64,000 nt of DNA from Bettongia penicillata ogilbyi (Eukaryota; Chordata; Mammalia; Diprotodontia; Potoroidae): assembly GCA_023548195.1 (NCBI GenBank), contig JAJHZJ010000082.1, positions 558,001 to 622,000 of the forward strand, given 5' to 3'. Shown piece by piece: positions 1-12,543 of the stretch (its first letter is position 1; each line of letters begins with the position of its first letter). A program made the translations under genes and the position numbers. Below the pieces are notes generated by a model. It saw only the letters and a list, made by a program, of their open reading frames with translations, was not told the DNA's origin and searched no databases.

Positions 1-27
1 ATTTTCCTAATATCCCTTCTTTGTTAT

Positions 28-118
28 CACATTTCTGCCACCCACTGTCTGACTTTGGATATATCACTGAACTTATTTCTTTATCTGTAAAATGTAGGGG
101 TCAGACAGGAAGTAGAAT
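28..118 (+). mobile_element. MIR/Ther SINE fragment
   Basis: The MIR core is readable: a 'tgactttgg...tcactgaactt' block followed by 'tttatctgtaaaatg'. It is short, old and truncated at both ends. Confidence 0.6.
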
Positions 119-157
119 TTATGATAGTAATTCCCTCTATTTTTCACTGGGCAGAAT

Positions 158-440
158 CCCTCTGGAATATCCTGTTGGATTCTGGACATTTTATAGGAAG
201 GACGTTGACAAGCTGGAGCAAGTGGAGAAAGAAGACGAGCACTAGGGTCCTATCATATTGTAAATGGCTTATAGGAGATAAGGCTATTTGGCCTGTAAAA
301 GTAAAGGTTCAGGTGAGCCATTGGCTGTCTTCGTGTATTTAAAGGCATGGCAAAGAGTGAATAGACATGTTCTGTTATGTCCTAGAAGAGAAAACTAGGA
401 CATAGGGGTAGAAGTCCTCTCCAACTTCTGAGGTCCCCTT
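158..440 (+). mobile_element. L3/CR1 LINE 3' region fragment
   Basis: The text 'ttttataggaaggacgttga' followed by 'caagctggag' matches the conserved 3' part of mammalian L3 (CR1 clade). The next blocks (a degraded 'gaggataagg', then 'aactaggacataggggtagaag') follow in L3 order. It is heavily mutated with no open frame. Confidence 0.6.
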
Positions 441-524
441 GGATTTGATTAAATGGTATGTAAGGCAGTATCTAACAGTATGTAAGCTTAGAGCGTTAGG
501 CTTAGAAACAGAGATGCCTTTTGT

Positions 525-915
525 TAAAGAGGGGAACTGAGCTTGAAGTTCAGGTTAAAGGTTCCACAAAACAGGTAAGGAGGGAGAGCACTTCAGGCAT
601 GAGGTGAAGGGGACCAGGCGGAATCACTCGTGCAAAGGCATAGGAGTGGGAAATAAACTGTTGTCATCTTGGTTTTGCGGACATCAAATAGATCAGTGAC
701 TGAGATGCACAGCATTTTCTTCTATGTACAGGCAACAGTGAGCCACAGGAACTTCTTGAGAAGAGGAGTGACATGACCAGACTTGGGCTTTAGGAATATT
801 CATTGGGCAGATGTGTGGAGGATAGATAAGAAAGGGGAAAGGATGGATTCTGGGAGACCAGTGAGGAGGCTATCGCAACAATCCATTCAAGAGATGATAT
901 GGGCCTAGGGTTAAG
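525..915 (-). mobile_element. L2 LINE, antisense
   Basis: Reads as the reverse complement of the 3' half of L2. Recognisable blocks are 'gagcacttcaggcatgagg', 'agtgacatgaccagacttgg' and 'aggaggctatcgcaacaatc'. The same block order recurs in the other antisense L2 copies of this window, for example 27,265-28,100. Confidence 0.7.
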
Positions 916-2321
916 AGTTGTATGAATGGCCTTAAAAATGTATCATAAAAAGTCAAGTTAAAAAGTATTTGTCAGTGTTCTTCACTTTTGTTTTGAGCCC
1001 GAGGACACTGCTTACCTTGCCCAATACTAGTCCTGGCTTTGATTCCAGGTGTAAACAACAGCAACACATACATTCATGGGGAAAAAAAGCTAACAATACC
1101 ACACATCGTATAGTTGTGCTCAATGGTGGTACAGGCAAAGGCAATTAGGGCTACAGAGAAATGAGAGATGTCTATGGATAGGTTGGTCAAGGAAAACTTT
1201 GAAGATAGTGAATTTGAAAGATGGTTAGGCTTTGGAGAAGTTGACAGCTTGTTAATTTCTCTGAAAATGCCAACTTTGAATATGTGTTCAGGACACCTGC
1301 CCTAATAAGAAGCCCTAAACTGAAGCTGAGAACATAAAAAGAAAAGCTTTACTAGAATCAGACAACATAGTCTTTAAAGTTCCCTTTACTTTGCTTGAAG
1401 AGTGTTTATTTAAAGAAAATCATCATTGTTTGCTCAAAAGCAATGGCTCCAGCTGGGGTGTGGAATTATCAGTGAAAGCTGGGGCTTTAATCAGTTGCAG
1501 AGTTAGGTGACTCAAACCCATTCTCTTTTCCCCTTCAAGAGCAGGATAGGGAATGTTCCAGCTCCAACATGAGGGGAGGAGGGAAACTTGCTACTGTCCC
1601 TGGAAAGTTCTCCCAGAAATGATTAGGTTGGGTTTGAGGTGGGAGCGTATGGAAAGGGGGAAGGTTTCATTGGTGATATGGTCATGGGATGTCACTCATG
1701 AATGACATTTTAGGATAAAGCCCTCTCCAGGCTCAGCTGAATGGGACAAAAAGGAGATAGGACTATGGGTGACAGTAACATCTGCACAGGGCCTAATGCC
1801 TAATGCCCAAAGCCCAAAGTAGCAAGATTCTGGTCCTTAATTTTTAGTTATTTGTGATCTGTCTTGTCTGAACTAGATGGTCAGATCCTTAAGAGTGAGG
1901 AATGCTTTCCCCTCCCTCCCCCCGCTTTCCTGGGAATCCTCATCCCAGTGCGTAATTCAGGGCCAAATAGGATATTAGTATTCAGAGAATATTAAGAGAC
2001 TGGAGGAACACTTTAGCAATGGTTATAGATCTTTCTCCTTACCTCATCATTTAAGCCATCTCTCATGTCCCGGGCCTTAGTCTAGTCTACAAACATATCA
2101 CCAATGCTATTTCAGGACAGCCCTAAGACTTCCTCCAACCCAGCAGGCTGACTCAGATGGAGGCCCTAAGGGATGATTTATGGGAGACGTGGAGGCTGTC
2201 AGTGACATTAATCTCAAACAACATTCCTGCCAGGATTATTTAGAGAGTGGGGCAATCTTTCTCTCATTCGCCCCCCCCCCCACTTCCTAGGAGGGGCTGG
2301 TCAGTTGTGAAAATTATTCTT
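916..2321. other. No gene seen; mostly unassigned sequence
   Basis: I recognise no exon or clear repeat here, apart from a weak antisense L2-like patch near 1,150-1,250 and a C-run at 2,270-2,281. Short open frames are at chance length. Confidence 0.5.
2270..2281. repeat. Poly-C run (12 C)
   Basis: An uninterrupted C tract. It is a likely length-variable site and, on the other strand, a G-run. Confidence 0.95.
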
Positions 2322-2574
2322 GGTGTTAAGTCCTTTCAGTCAAGTCTGACTCTTCATGACCCCATTTGGAGTTTTCTTGCCAGGAACCATTAGAGTGGTT
2401 TGCCTTTTCCTTCTCCAGCTCATTTTACAGATGAGGAAACCGAAGCAAACAGAGTTAAGTGACTTGCCCAGGGTCACATAGCTAGTAAGTATCTAAAGTT
2501 AGATTTGAACTCATGAAGATGAGTCTTCCTGATTCCAGGTCCAGTACTCTATCTGCTGTGCCACCTAGCTGTCC
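2322..2574 (-). mobile_element. Marsupial tRNA-type SINE, antisense
   Basis: Near full length in reverse orientation. The 3' side ('tgactcttcatgacccca', 'gagtggtttgcc') comes first and the tRNA-like head ('gtgccacctagctgtcc') last. It is the mirror image of the SINE at 46,304-46,556, which supports one family (MAR1/WSINE type; exact name uncertain). Confidence 0.85.
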
Positions 2575-3254
2575 TGTGAAGATTATACTGTCTCTTTCTC
2601 TTTTTTTTCTTACACAAAAACCTTAAAGAACTCTGATTTATGCAATGGTCAACCAAAATATCAGAGGATCAGTGATGAAGCAAGGCATCCATCTCTGGAC
2701 TCAGGATGCAGAATAAGCCATATATTTTTTGGACATGGCCAATGAATGGATTTGGATTGTTTGATTACACATATTTGTTAAATGAGTTTTGGTGGGAGTG
2801 GGGGAAAGAGAAATAGTAGGAAGAGAAAACATTTTTGTTTGAAAAAAAATTTTTTTAAATACTCTACTTGTACTTGGTCACTACATCAGCCTCTTAATTC
2901 CTATGAGGAATTTAGTTTTCCTGAAGGGAAGTTAGGCTTGGATACACAGTTTAGTCTCAGAGGGGAGGAAACTTAGTGGAAAGATTTCTTGAGAGGGGGT
3001 CCTGTGAAATTGAAGCAGGCAGGAAATTTCTGATGCTCACCAGTATGACCTTTAAACATTTCTGAAGCCTTTACTTGGGGTAAGGGTAAGTCCCTTTGCT
3101 GCCTCCATTCCTCCCTGTGCACCCCCCCAAGGTGATTCATTTACCTGGTATCTAGGATTGTGCTGGAGGTGTGGCCATTATGAGTCACCATCTCAGGCTA
3201 AGTATTATAGGAGAGGGTGTCTCTGGGGCCAGGAACTTCTTAAATTTGTTTTGT
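2575..3254. other. Unassigned non-coding stretch
   Basis: No repeat family or exon recognised. Moderately A/T-rich with short homopolymers near 2,845-2,860. Confidence 0.5.
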
Positions 3255-3395
3255 GGTATAGTTCAGAGTTCAGAATTTGGAGTTAAAAAATCTGGGTTAA
3301 AGTCTCTGCCACTTTTACTACTAGCTATGTGACTTTGGACAGGTCATTTCATCTTTCTAAGCTTTTCCAGCTCTAGGCTATGAGCCTAGGATCTT
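3255..3395 (+). mobile_element. MIR/Ther SINE
   Basis: Contains the MIR order 'ggagttaaaaaatctgggtt', 'ctagctatgtgactttgg', 'caggtcatttcatctttct', ending in a degraded 'ttccagctcta' tail. Confidence 0.75.
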
Positions 3396-3824
3396 TAAGG
3401 TTCTTTTCACTTCTACAGACTCTGTGCAAGTTTAAAGTGGTTTTTTTAATTGTATTGTGTGTGATTGATTACACTGTCATAGTGGTAACTCACAATATGA
3501 TTGAGGGGGTACCTAGGAGGACCGTCATGCTCAAGGTATCTCTCCTACTGTCTAATAGTGTACCACTAAAAACCCTTCCTTTAGGTCTTAATGCTTTTCA
3601 TTCTTCCTAGTCTATGAGAGGTTAGAGTAGTGTAAAGCCCTGAATAAGGTTGAGGGGAAGGGAGGTAGTTGAGAGAGTGAGGTTGATGGGGGAAGGAAAC
3701 CAGTCCTAGGAAGGGATGGTGCTATTAGTTCCCTGGGATAAAGCCCCGGGTGTCACCCTAGTGATGATTATGGCTCTGCCGTGGAAAACATGATTAGGAC
3801 TTAGGAGATCTGGGCTTGAGCCTA
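3396..3824. other. Unassigned non-coding stretch
   Basis: No recognised repeat or exon. The open frame through 3,380-3,610 has no family features. Confidence 0.45.
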
Positions 3825-4420
3825 GAAAGGTAGGTTAGAACCAGACTGTGAAGGGCTTTAAATGTGAAACAAATGAGTTAGCATTTCGTCCTAGAAGCAA
3901 AAGGGAACCACTGGAGATTTTTGAGCTGGTGAGGAACATAGTTCAGACGCATGCTTTAGGTATACTGATTTCACAACTGTGGTCAGGACAGACTGAAAAA
4001 GGGAGAGACTGGAGACAAGGAGACCAATTAGGAGGTTACTGTAATAGTCCAGGGGAGAGGAGATGAGAACCTAAACTAGGTGCTGGTCATGTGAGTGGAA
4101 AGAAGGGTATAGATGCAAGAGATGTTGTGGTGAAGGTAGAATTGATAAAACTTGAAGAGGAAATTCAAGGAAGATTCCTACGCTGCAGAGCTAAGTGAAT
4201 GGAAGAGCAATGGTGCCCTCAAAAGAAATACGAAGTGGGTATTTAGAAAATAGGATGCGTTCCCTCCTGGACCTGTAAAGTCTGAGATGCCTATATACCG
4301 GAGAGAGGTTAGGGTGGGAAATATAGCTTTGGAAATCATTTATGTGGAGATGATAACTCAACCCATGACCAACGAGATCACCAAAGGAGAGGGGGAAAAA
4401 GGAAAACGTCTGGAATAGTA
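3825..4420 (-). mobile_element. L2 LINE, antisense
   Basis: Antisense L2 blocks run in order: 'gtgaagggctttaaatgtga', 'gggaaccactggagattttt', 'aggaggttactgtaatagtc', 'gatgcaagagatgttgtgg', 'atgagatcaccaaaggaga'-like text near 4,375. It has many substitutions and small gaps. Confidence 0.75.
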
Positions 4421-4789
4421 ACTCTTCAACAGTGACAGAGCAAATAACAGCTGTTTACTTCACTAAAGACTAAGGTCATTTGATACGCATGACCTCCCTC
4501 AACTTCCTTCTACTAGCTAATCCTTAAAACTTCCCGGTATCATGGCCCATTCTTTCTCCCCTTTATCTTAGATAAAGAGGTACCACTAATACTTGCTAAA
4601 GCTAAATCGTCTACCTATAGTTTTTATTCTATGCTCTCCCATTTCTTCTATGGGTCCCAGCCCAACTCACTCTTGATTACTGCTTGGGTTTTGATGGCTC
4701 AGAATAAGTATAAACAGGCATTGTTTCTGTTCTGGTTAGAAATTCTCAGGGTCTTCCCTCCCAGATTGATTTTTTTTAAGTAGGTAAAA

Positions 4790-5092
4790 AGAAGCAATTT
4801 TTTTCCCAATTCCTTAACTAGCCTTAATCACTAAATGAGTGTGTCCTCAGAGAAACTGAAACTTGGGAAAGACCTCAGCCTAAAATGGCTAAGATCTTAC
4901 ACTGCATCTGGGGTCATCTCCAGTCATGCTGATCTGTATCTTGCTCCTGGACCCAGATGGCTCTGAAGGAGAAAGTAAGGCTGGTGACTTCGCACAGTCC
5001 TACCTCACTTAAATCCAATTCATTTGCAAGTCATGGCATCACCTTCCTGATGTCACGGTCCTCTTAGAGAATGAAGGACAAACAATAACAAT
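4790..5092 (+). mobile_element. Marsupial SINE (second type)
   Basis: Carries 'cttacactgcatctgggg', 'acccagatggctctg', 'cacttaaatccaattcattt' and the end 'gagaatgaaggacaaacaa'. I remember this as a common marsupial short interspersed repeat but cannot fix its name. It interrupts the L2 and its 3' half recurs at 17,770-17,884. Confidence 0.65.
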
Positions 5093-5556
5093 CTTTCATG
5101 TGCTGCTAATCTCTCTTGCTATTGGCTCCTTACTATCCATTAAAAAAAAAATTCAGTTTTACATAATCCTCTGAAAAAATCCTTCCCTGGATCGTTTTAT
5201 TTGGTTGAGCTTCCATTATATTTCTTTTCTTCCTTTTACTGCAAAGCTACCTAAAAATTTGCCTATACTAGACACTACCACTTCTTTACCACCCACACTC
5301 TCCCCAGCTGATTGAAATTTGATTTCCAGTACCATAGATCAAATGGAACTTTTGTTTCTCAAAGGTCATCAATGATCATAGATCCAATGACATTTTTTTC
5401 AGCCTTTATCCTTGACCAAGACACTACAGCTTTTGACACTTGGACCACTCACTTTTGTGTCCTCTTTCTTTGTTTCATAGAAACCAGATTCTTATTCTAC
5501 CCTTGTAATACCTCTTTTGTCTATTTCACTAGCTCCTCATCCTCTTCTCAAATAGG

Positions 5557-5645
5557 TAGGTGTTTCTCTCTGTCTCTCTTCCTCTCTCTCTCTCTCCCCC
5601 CCCACCTCTCTCTTTCTTCCCTCCCTTTATACCTCCCCTCCTCCC
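5557..5645 (+). repeat. Polypyrimidine (CT-rich) tract
   Basis: About 90 bases almost wholly C and T on the plus strand, with TC dinucleotide runs and a C-run near 5,597-5,604. It lies inside L2-derived sequence. Confidence 0.9.
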
Positions 5646-5975
5646 ACCCTTTCCAGGCTGCATTTCTGACTCTCCACATTTTCTCTACCATAGTACAGAA
5701 AACTTTTTGCTCTGGAAGTTCATTCTAACTGTGGACTTATCACAGTGGAGATCCCCACTGCCTCTGTGGCCTGTTTTTTTGATTAGTTCCTCTCAGAATC
5801 TCCAACTGGACTCATGATTCTGCAGCCTTTCTCTGCCCTGCACCGTGTGGCTCCTGCCTTCTTCCCTGTTATGTGTCATTTTCTTCCATTAAAATATAAA
5901 CTCACTGAAGTTAGAGCCTTTCTTTCTGTTTGTATTTGTACTCCCAGTGGTTTGCTTGGAGCCTGACACACAGCA

Positions 5976-6245
5976 AGCCTCAGTGGGTAAAGCTCTGGGA
6001 CAAGGGTCAGGAAAGCAGGAATACAAATTCAGCCTCAGATATGTCTTAGCTGTGTGATCCTGGGCAAGTCACTGAACCTCTGTCTGCCTCAGTTTCCTCA
6101 TCTGTACGACTGGGAATAATCATAGCACCTACCTTTCAGGGTTATTGTGAGGATCAAATGAGACGCTAGTTGTAAAATGCTTAACATGGTGCCTGGTACA
6201 CAGGAAGCACTACGTATATAGCAACTATTCTTATGGTTGTTATTT
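5976..6245 (+). mobile_element. MIR/Ther SINE, near full length
   Basis: The whole MIR order is present: 'ttagctgtgtgatcctgggc', 'cctcagtttcctcatctgta', 'gggttattgtgaggatcaaa', 'aacatggtgcctggtacaca' and a weak 'atagcaactattctt' tail. Confidence 0.85.
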
Positions 6246-6254
6246 ACAACCTGA

Positions 6255-6461
6255 GCTCTTCTTAATTTTCCATTATTGTTGTATTTTAATCCCCTCCATA
6301 CACCTGTGGTCCTGCTATGTTGTCCTATTTGCTGTTCCTCACATCCTACACTTATATCCCTACCTCTAGGCTTTGGTATTGGGCATTGTTCATGTCTAGA
6401 ATGCTCCCCTCTCCTCACTTGCACCTCCTAGAAGTCCTGGCTTCCTTTAAGACTCAATTCA
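6255..6461 (+). mobile_element. L2 LINE, 5' piece of a copy split by L1
   Basis: An L2 3' region with 'tctagaatgctcccctctcc' and 'ctttaagactcaattca'. The text stops at the L1 start and resumes at 12,555 ('gcatcttctacaggaagc'), the expected next L2 block, so both pieces are one copy. Confidence 0.75.
6449..6461 (+). repeat. Target-site duplication, left copy
   Basis: 'aagactcaattca' here pairs with 'aagacaattca' at 12,544-12,554, with two bases lost. This is the expected footprint of target-primed L1 insertion. Confidence 0.6.
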
Positions 6462-7239
6462 GAGGGAATTGTGGGAAGATGAATAAGGCAGGAAATTACC
6501 TGCCTCTCCCAAAATTTCCCCCAAATAACTTAAAATAATGCCTCAAAGTGAATTTTAGAGAGGTAGAAATAATTAAAAGTTGAGGTACAGCAGTCATCCA
6601 ACCTAGGAAAACTTGGGAGGATGTTAGGAAAGATCTGATCCCCGGGGGTGGTGGTCTGGCCCAGCAAAATGCAGATACCATTGGGCAGATATGACTGAGT
6701 CAACAAACAGCCTGCCCTGGGAGCAGATTTTGCCCCACAGATGATGTGGGGGTTGGGCAGCTGATCAGGGGACAATTGGGAGGGGCCTCCACTAGCACTG
6801 GACATGGGGCCCTGGCTCATTGATCAGACATAGTCTTAAGCTGTGGCTGTGGGTGAGGAGGAACAGGAACCCTGCTGGTTATGATCACTGCAAGGAAAGT
6901 GGAGTCTAAAGTTTCTGTTTTAGGGTGGAGTTGATACATGTAATTGCCTGAGGGATGACAGGGAACAAGAGTGTTGGCTGTACTGGGGACCCTGGTTGAG
7001 GCTCAGGAGCAGGGAGAAGTACCCAAAGTCTTTCACAGACTCAGGCTTGAGCCATAGGAGCAGTAACTGCACCTGGCCTTGGATTATAGAACACTGGAAG
7101 AACCAAAAAGTCAAAGACCTCAAGATAGAACTGAGAAAATAATAGTACAAAAAACCTGAAGCCTGAGATATTATCCCTCACAGTCCAGGAGCAGAGAACA
7201 ACCCTAACATAAAGTTAACAGTCAAGAAATAGGCCATTA

Positions 7240-8163
7240 ATTTTTTTTTTAAAAAAGGAAGCAAATAACAGAGAAAGAACACAACAGTAGAGAGCTACTA
7301 TGATGAAAGGAAAGATCAGGGTTCAAAGTCAGAAGAAAACAATGAAGTCAAAACAGCTACTTGTAAAGTTTCAAAGAAGAGACTTTAAAAGTCAAAAAAG
7401 ACTGAGGAAAAATTGGGAAGAGAAATAAAGAGTAATGTAAGAAAATCAAGAAAATTATTAAAAGAAAGTCAACCAGTTAGAAAAAGAGATAAAAAAATTT
7501 ATGAAAGTAAATAACTGCTTAAAAATTAGAATTGGGCAAGGAGAAGCTAATGACTTCATAAGACATCAAAAAATAGAAAAGAATGTGAAACATCCCTTTA
7601 GAAAAACAACAGACCTGGAAAACATTGAAGAGAGATAACATAAGAACTGTTGAACTACTTGAAATTATGATTTTAAAAAGGGTCTAGACACTCTACTTCA
7701 AGAAATTATTAAGGAAAATTGCCATAAAATTTTAGAACTATATGGTAAAATAGAAATTGAACAAATTTACCCATCATTACCTGAAAGGGATCCCAAAATG
7801 AAAACTCATGGGACTATTATAGCTAAGTTTCAAAGCTGCCAAGTCAAGAGGAAAATATTACAACTAAAATGAAATTATTTCAATATTGTGGGGTTAAAGT
7901 CAGGATAATACGAGATTTAGCAGCTTCTACATTAAAAGACAAAAGGATGTGGGATATGATATGCAAAGAGCAAAGGAGCTGAGGTTGCAACCAAGGATAA
8001 CATACCCCGCAAAGCTGAGTGTAGTCCTGCAAGGGAAAAAATGGCTATTTAATAAAGAACTAAAGCATTTTCAGGTATTCTTAAGAAAAAGACTAGAACT
8101 GAATAGAAAATTTGACTTGCAAGAATTAGGAAAAAATACAAATGGTAAATATGAAAGACTACT
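7240..8163 (+). pseudogene. L1 ORF1 remnant (RNA-binding protein)
   Basis: In intact L1 this frame encodes the trimeric nucleic-acid chaperone ORF1p. The lysine-rich first half fits the coiled coil. A block near 7,770-7,850 reads Y-P-S-L-P-E-R-D-P. At 7,949-8,110 the C-terminal domain signature L-Q-P-R-I-T-Y-P-A-K-L-S is visible. Stops and frameshifts split it; the longest open piece is 84 codons (7,949-8,203). Confidence 0.85.
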
Positions 8164-8689
8164 TACTTATAAGGGATTTAAGGTTAAACTATTTACTTCT
8201 TAGATGGGAAAATGATATTTGTAACTCTTAAGAATGCTATCATTACTTGGGTACTTACATAGAGTAGTTACATAAGAGTCTACTCTATCTACTAGATAGA
8301 AGTCTTGGGTTTGAGTTGATTATGATAGGATGATCCTAAAAAATGAAATTGGGTAGGGAGAGGTAAAATGGAGCAAATTATCTCCTACAAAAAATGCATG
8401 AAAAGAGAAACTTATAGTGCATAGTAGGATGGGGTATATGGCAGATAGTGCAGGAATCTTATTCTCTTAGGAACTGGGTTAAAGAGAGAATAACATATAC
8501 ATCTAGTAGGATCTAAAAGTCTTCTTAACTTACAGAGAAATAAGAAGGCAAAGGAATAGGATAAGGAAGGGACCCTCAGAAATATATGGATCAGATAGAC
8601 ACTGTTCAGAAGTAAATTATATTTTTGAGGAAGGATAGAGAAAGAAAGAAGGATAAACAGTGAGGTAAAGTAGGATGGAGGGAAATATA
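8164..8689 (+). mobile_element. L1 inter-ORF spacer
   Basis: An A/G-rich non-coding stretch starting 'cttataagggatttaagg'. The equivalent spacer appears in reverse next to ORF1 in the minus-strand element around 61,560-61,760. Confidence 0.6.
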
Positions 8690-11600
8690 CAATTAGTAAT
8701 TATTAATTTGAATGTGAATGTAATGAACTTATCCATAAAGCAAAAACAGATAGAAGAATGGATCAAAAACTAGACCTGACAATGTTACTTACAAGAAACA
8801 TTTAAAATGGAGAGACACACACAGAGTAAAAATAAAGAGGTGAAGTAGAATTTGTTATGATCTCAGAAAAAGTTATTACTAAAATAGATTTTAAAGGGAA
8901 AGATAAATGGATTACAGGCAGAAATAGAAAAAGTCTAATAGTGGTGGGTTTCACCCTTCCTCTCAGAATTAGATAAATCTAAACAAAAAATTAATAAAAA
9001 GAGACTAAGCAGATGAATAGGTCTTAGATATGATAGATATCTGAAAAGAATTAAATGGCAATTAAAAGTAATATACATTTTTCTCATTGGCACATGGCAT
9101 CTTTACAAAAATTGACTATAAATTAGGTCATCAAAACTATAATTAAATGCAGAAAATCAGAAATATTAAATGCATCCTTTCCTGATCATAGTGCAATAAA
9201 ATTGCATTTAATAAAAACTCACAAAAACATAGATTAAAAACTAGTTGGAAGCTAAATAACCTACACTTAAAGAATGAGTGGGTGAAAGTGACAGAAACAA
9301 ACAATTTTATTAAACAGAATAATAAAAATGAGATAACATATCAAATCTTATGGGATACAGCAATAGCAGTTCTCAGAAGAAAATTTATACCTCTAAATGC
9401 TTATATCAACAAAATAGAAAATGAGCAGATCAATGAATTGGGTATGCTTAATTTTTTAGGAATTAGAAAAAAGAGAAATTAAAATCTCTAGTTAAACACC
9501 AAATTGGAAAGCCTCAAAATTAAAGGTGAGAAGAAAATTAAATGTAAGAAAACCATTGAATTAATAAATAAAACTAGAAATTGGATTTTCTAAAACACAC
9601 ACACACACACATCAAAACACCAAATAGAACTAGGAGCTGGTTTTATTTAAAAAAAGGTAGATAAACGATTGATTAATATGATTTTTAAAAAGAGAGAAAA
9701 AAACCTAATCATTAGTATCAAAAATGAAAATGGTGATAAATTAAAGCAATTGTTAGGAGTTATATTTTTCAATTACATGCCAATAAATTTAACAATTTAA
9801 GTGAAATGGAAGAATACTTACAAAAATAGAAACTGTTGAGGTTAACAGAAGAAATAGAATATCTAAAGAAACTCATTTTAGAAAATGAAATTGAACAGGG
9901 TACATAAATGAGCTTCCTAAGAAAAAAAAGTCTTTGGACCAGATGGATTTACAAGTGAATTCTACCAAACATTTAAAGATTAACTAATTCTACTATTAAA
10001 TAAATTATTTTGAATAATAGGCAAAGAAGTAGTCCTACCAAACTCCTTTTATGAAACAAGTATGGTGTTGATATCTAGACCAAAAAGAGTAAAAACACAG
10101 AAAGAAAATTATAGACCAATTTTGCTAATAAATATTGATGTAAAAATCCTAAATAAAAAAAAAACTGACAAGGAGACTAATATATCACAAAGATTATACA
10201 TTATGACTAAGAGGATTTATACCAGGAATACAGGGCTATCTCAATATAAGGAAAACTATTAATATAACTGATTCTATCAATAACAAAAGTAAACAAAAAT
10301 CATATGATTATATCAAGTAGATGCAGAAAAAGCTTTTGATAAAATACAACACTCATTCCTATTAAAAATACTTGAAAGTATTGGTATAAATGGATTTTTC
10401 CTTAAAATAGTAAGAAACATCTACCTAAATCAACCGCAAGCATTATTTGTAATGGGTATAAGCTAGAAGCCTTCCTAATAAGACCAAGGGTGAGCCAAGG
10501 ATGCCCATTATCACCAATATTATTCCATATTGTACTAGAAATACTAGCAATAGCAATAAGAGAAGAAAAAGAAACTGAAGGAATCAGAATGGACAATGAG
10601 GTAATGAAACCACCTCTTTTTGCAGATGATATAATGGTATACTTGGAAAATCCTAGAGACTCAACTAAAAAGTTAATTAGCAAAGTAGCTGTATATAAAA
10701 TAAACCCATATTAATATCAGCATTTTTATATATCACCAGTAAAGCTCTGCAAGAAGGGATGGTAAGAGATAATTCATTTAAAATAACCGTAGACAATATA
10801 AAATACCTGGAAGTATACCTGCCAAGACAAAGTGAGAAATTATATAAACATAATTATAAAATGCTTTCCATACAAATAAAGTCAGGTTTAAATAACTGTT
10901 AATTAATTGTTCATGGGTGGGCCAAGCTAATATAAAAAAATGTGACCATCCCAATTAAATTACCAAAAAAAGATATGTTGAGCTAGAAAAAATAATAACA
11001 AAATTCATTTGGAAAAACAAAAGGTCAATAATGTCAAAGAAATTAATGAAAAAAAATAGAGAGGAAGGAGGTCTAACAGTGTCAGATCTTAAACTGTATT
11101 ATGAGGTGGTAATTATCAAAACTATTTGATCCTGGCTAAGAAATAGAATGGTAGCTCTGTGGAAAAGAGCAGATTATCAATGCATATAGTAAATGATTAT
11201 AGTAACTGTGTGTTTGATAGATGTAAAGTTTTAAGCTTTTGTAATAAGAATTCACTATTTTGTAAAAATTGTTGGGAAAACTAGAAAGCAGTTTGGCAGA
11301 AACTAGGTATAGACTAATATCATACCATTTGCTAAGATAAGGTTAAAATGGATACATGACCTAGATATAAATGGAGATATCATAAGAAAATGAGAAGAAC
11401 ATGGAACATGTCATCTATCAGATTTATGGACAGGAGAAGAATTTACAAATAAGCAAGATAAAGAATTTCATGAGATGTAAAATGGATCCTTTTGCTTATA
11501 CTAAAATTTTTGTACAAATAAAATCAGTGTAGCCAAGATTAGAAAAAAATCAGAAAGTTGGGGGAGAAATTTATAGATAGTTTCTTGGATAAAGGCTTCA

Positions 11601-12180
11601 TATCTCAAACATACATAGAACTTGGTCAAATTTATGAGAATATGATCCATTCCTCAATTGATAATGATCAAAAAGGATAGAAACAGGCAGTTTTTGGAAG
11701 AAAAAAATCAGTCATATAAAAAATACTCTAAATTATTACTGATTAGAGAGATACAAATTAAAACAACTTTGAGATATCATCTCACACCTCTCAAATTGGT
11801 TAAAATGATAAATGGGGAAAATGACAAATATTGGAAGGGATGCGGAAAAACTGAGACCCTAATACGCTCTTGGTGAAAGTGTGACCTGATCTAACCATTT
11901 TGGAGAACAATCTGGAATTCTTCCCAAAGAGTTATAAAACTGTATATATCCTTTGACTCAGCAATAAATACCACTATTAGGTCTGCTTCCCAAGGTGATC
12001 AGGGAAAAAGGAAACAAACCTTTATGTTCTAAAATATTTATAATGTTTTCTTTGTGGTGGCAAAGAATGGAAACTGAGGAGATGCCATCATCTGGGGAAT
12101 GGCTAAACAAGTTGCGGTATATGATGGTGATGGAATACTACTGAGCTGTAAGAAAGGATGAGCTGGTTGATTTTAGAAAA
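8690..12180 (+). pseudogene. L1 ORF2 remnant (endonuclease and reverse transcriptase)
   Basis: In intact L1 this encodes an APE-type endonuclease, reverse transcriptase and Cys-rich C-terminus. The endonuclease F-P-D-H-S-A-I-K block is visible near 9,178-9,205. The longest readable piece (10,490-10,714) has [10 protein letters not shown] and the catalytic F-A-D-D box at 10,618-10,629. The ORF2 end is readable at 11,740-12,180. There are stops and frameshifts throughout, so it is non-functional. Confidence 0.9.
9594..9611 (+). repeat. (AC)n microsatellite
   Basis: About nine AC units inside the L1 ORF2 remnant, arisen after insertion. Confidence 0.9.
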
Positions 12181-12374
12181 AATGTGGAAAGACATGCATG
12201 AAATAATGAAGAATGAAACAAGAGAACCAAGAGAACGTTGTAATATTGTTTGAAGGATAATTGTGAATGACTAAGTTGCTTTGAGTTATATGAATATTCA
12301 AATCAACTATATGGGATCTATGAAGTAAGATGCTATCCACCTCCAGGGAAAGAACTGATATATGGTGTGTATAT

Positions 12375-12417
12375 AGACAGATATAGATATAGATATAGAT
12401 ATAGATATATAGATATA
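12375..12417 (+). repeat. (GATATA)n microsatellite in L1 3' UTR
   Basis: Repeats of 'agatat' in tandem, followed by a short TG run (12,431-12,442). Confidence 0.9.
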
Positions 12418-12543
12418 TGTATTATGGTTTTGTGTGTGTGTGTATGTAAAATGTTGGCTTTCTCTAGTGTGGGGTTGGGAGGGAGAGAGGAAAATGGCTT
12501 AGAACCCAAAATATAACCAAACACATAAAATAATTTTTAAAAA

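Larger units (their letters stand above)
4440..5975 (+). mobile_element. L2 LINE with reverse transcriptase remnant, interrupted by a SINE
   Basis: A long plus-strand L2 runs from ORF2 to the 3' end. Around 5,400-5,450 the translation keeps the L2 reverse transcriptase block with an A-F-D-T core ('gcttttgacact'). The end shows the L2 tail pattern 'aaaatataaactcactgaag' ... 'gagcctgacacacagcaa'. A pyrimidine tract lies at 5,557-5,645 and a SINE sits at about 4,790-5,092. The frame is destroyed. Confidence 0.7.
6462..12543 (+). mobile_element. Near full-length degenerate L1 LINE
   Basis: About 6.1 kb holding, in order, a G/C-richer 5' UTR (6,462-7,230), ORF1 remnant, spacer, ORF2 remnant, 3' UTR with a GATATA-type microsatellite, and an A-rich tail. 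ORF1 and ORF2 are broken by many stops and frameshifts, so it cannot move by itself. It sits inside an L2 and has a short imperfect target-site duplication. Both ends are preserved, which is unusual because most L1 copies are 5' truncated. Confidence 0.9.

Noticed and set aside
5312..5817. Open frames of 138 and 85 codons on the plus strand
   Set aside because: They lie in L2 ORF2 and a CT-rich tract. The Ser/Leu/Pro-rich text comes from low-complexity DNA.
12375..12417. Direct-repeat array considered as CRISPR-like
   Set aside because: It is a hexanucleotide microsatellite in an L1 3' UTR with no spacers.
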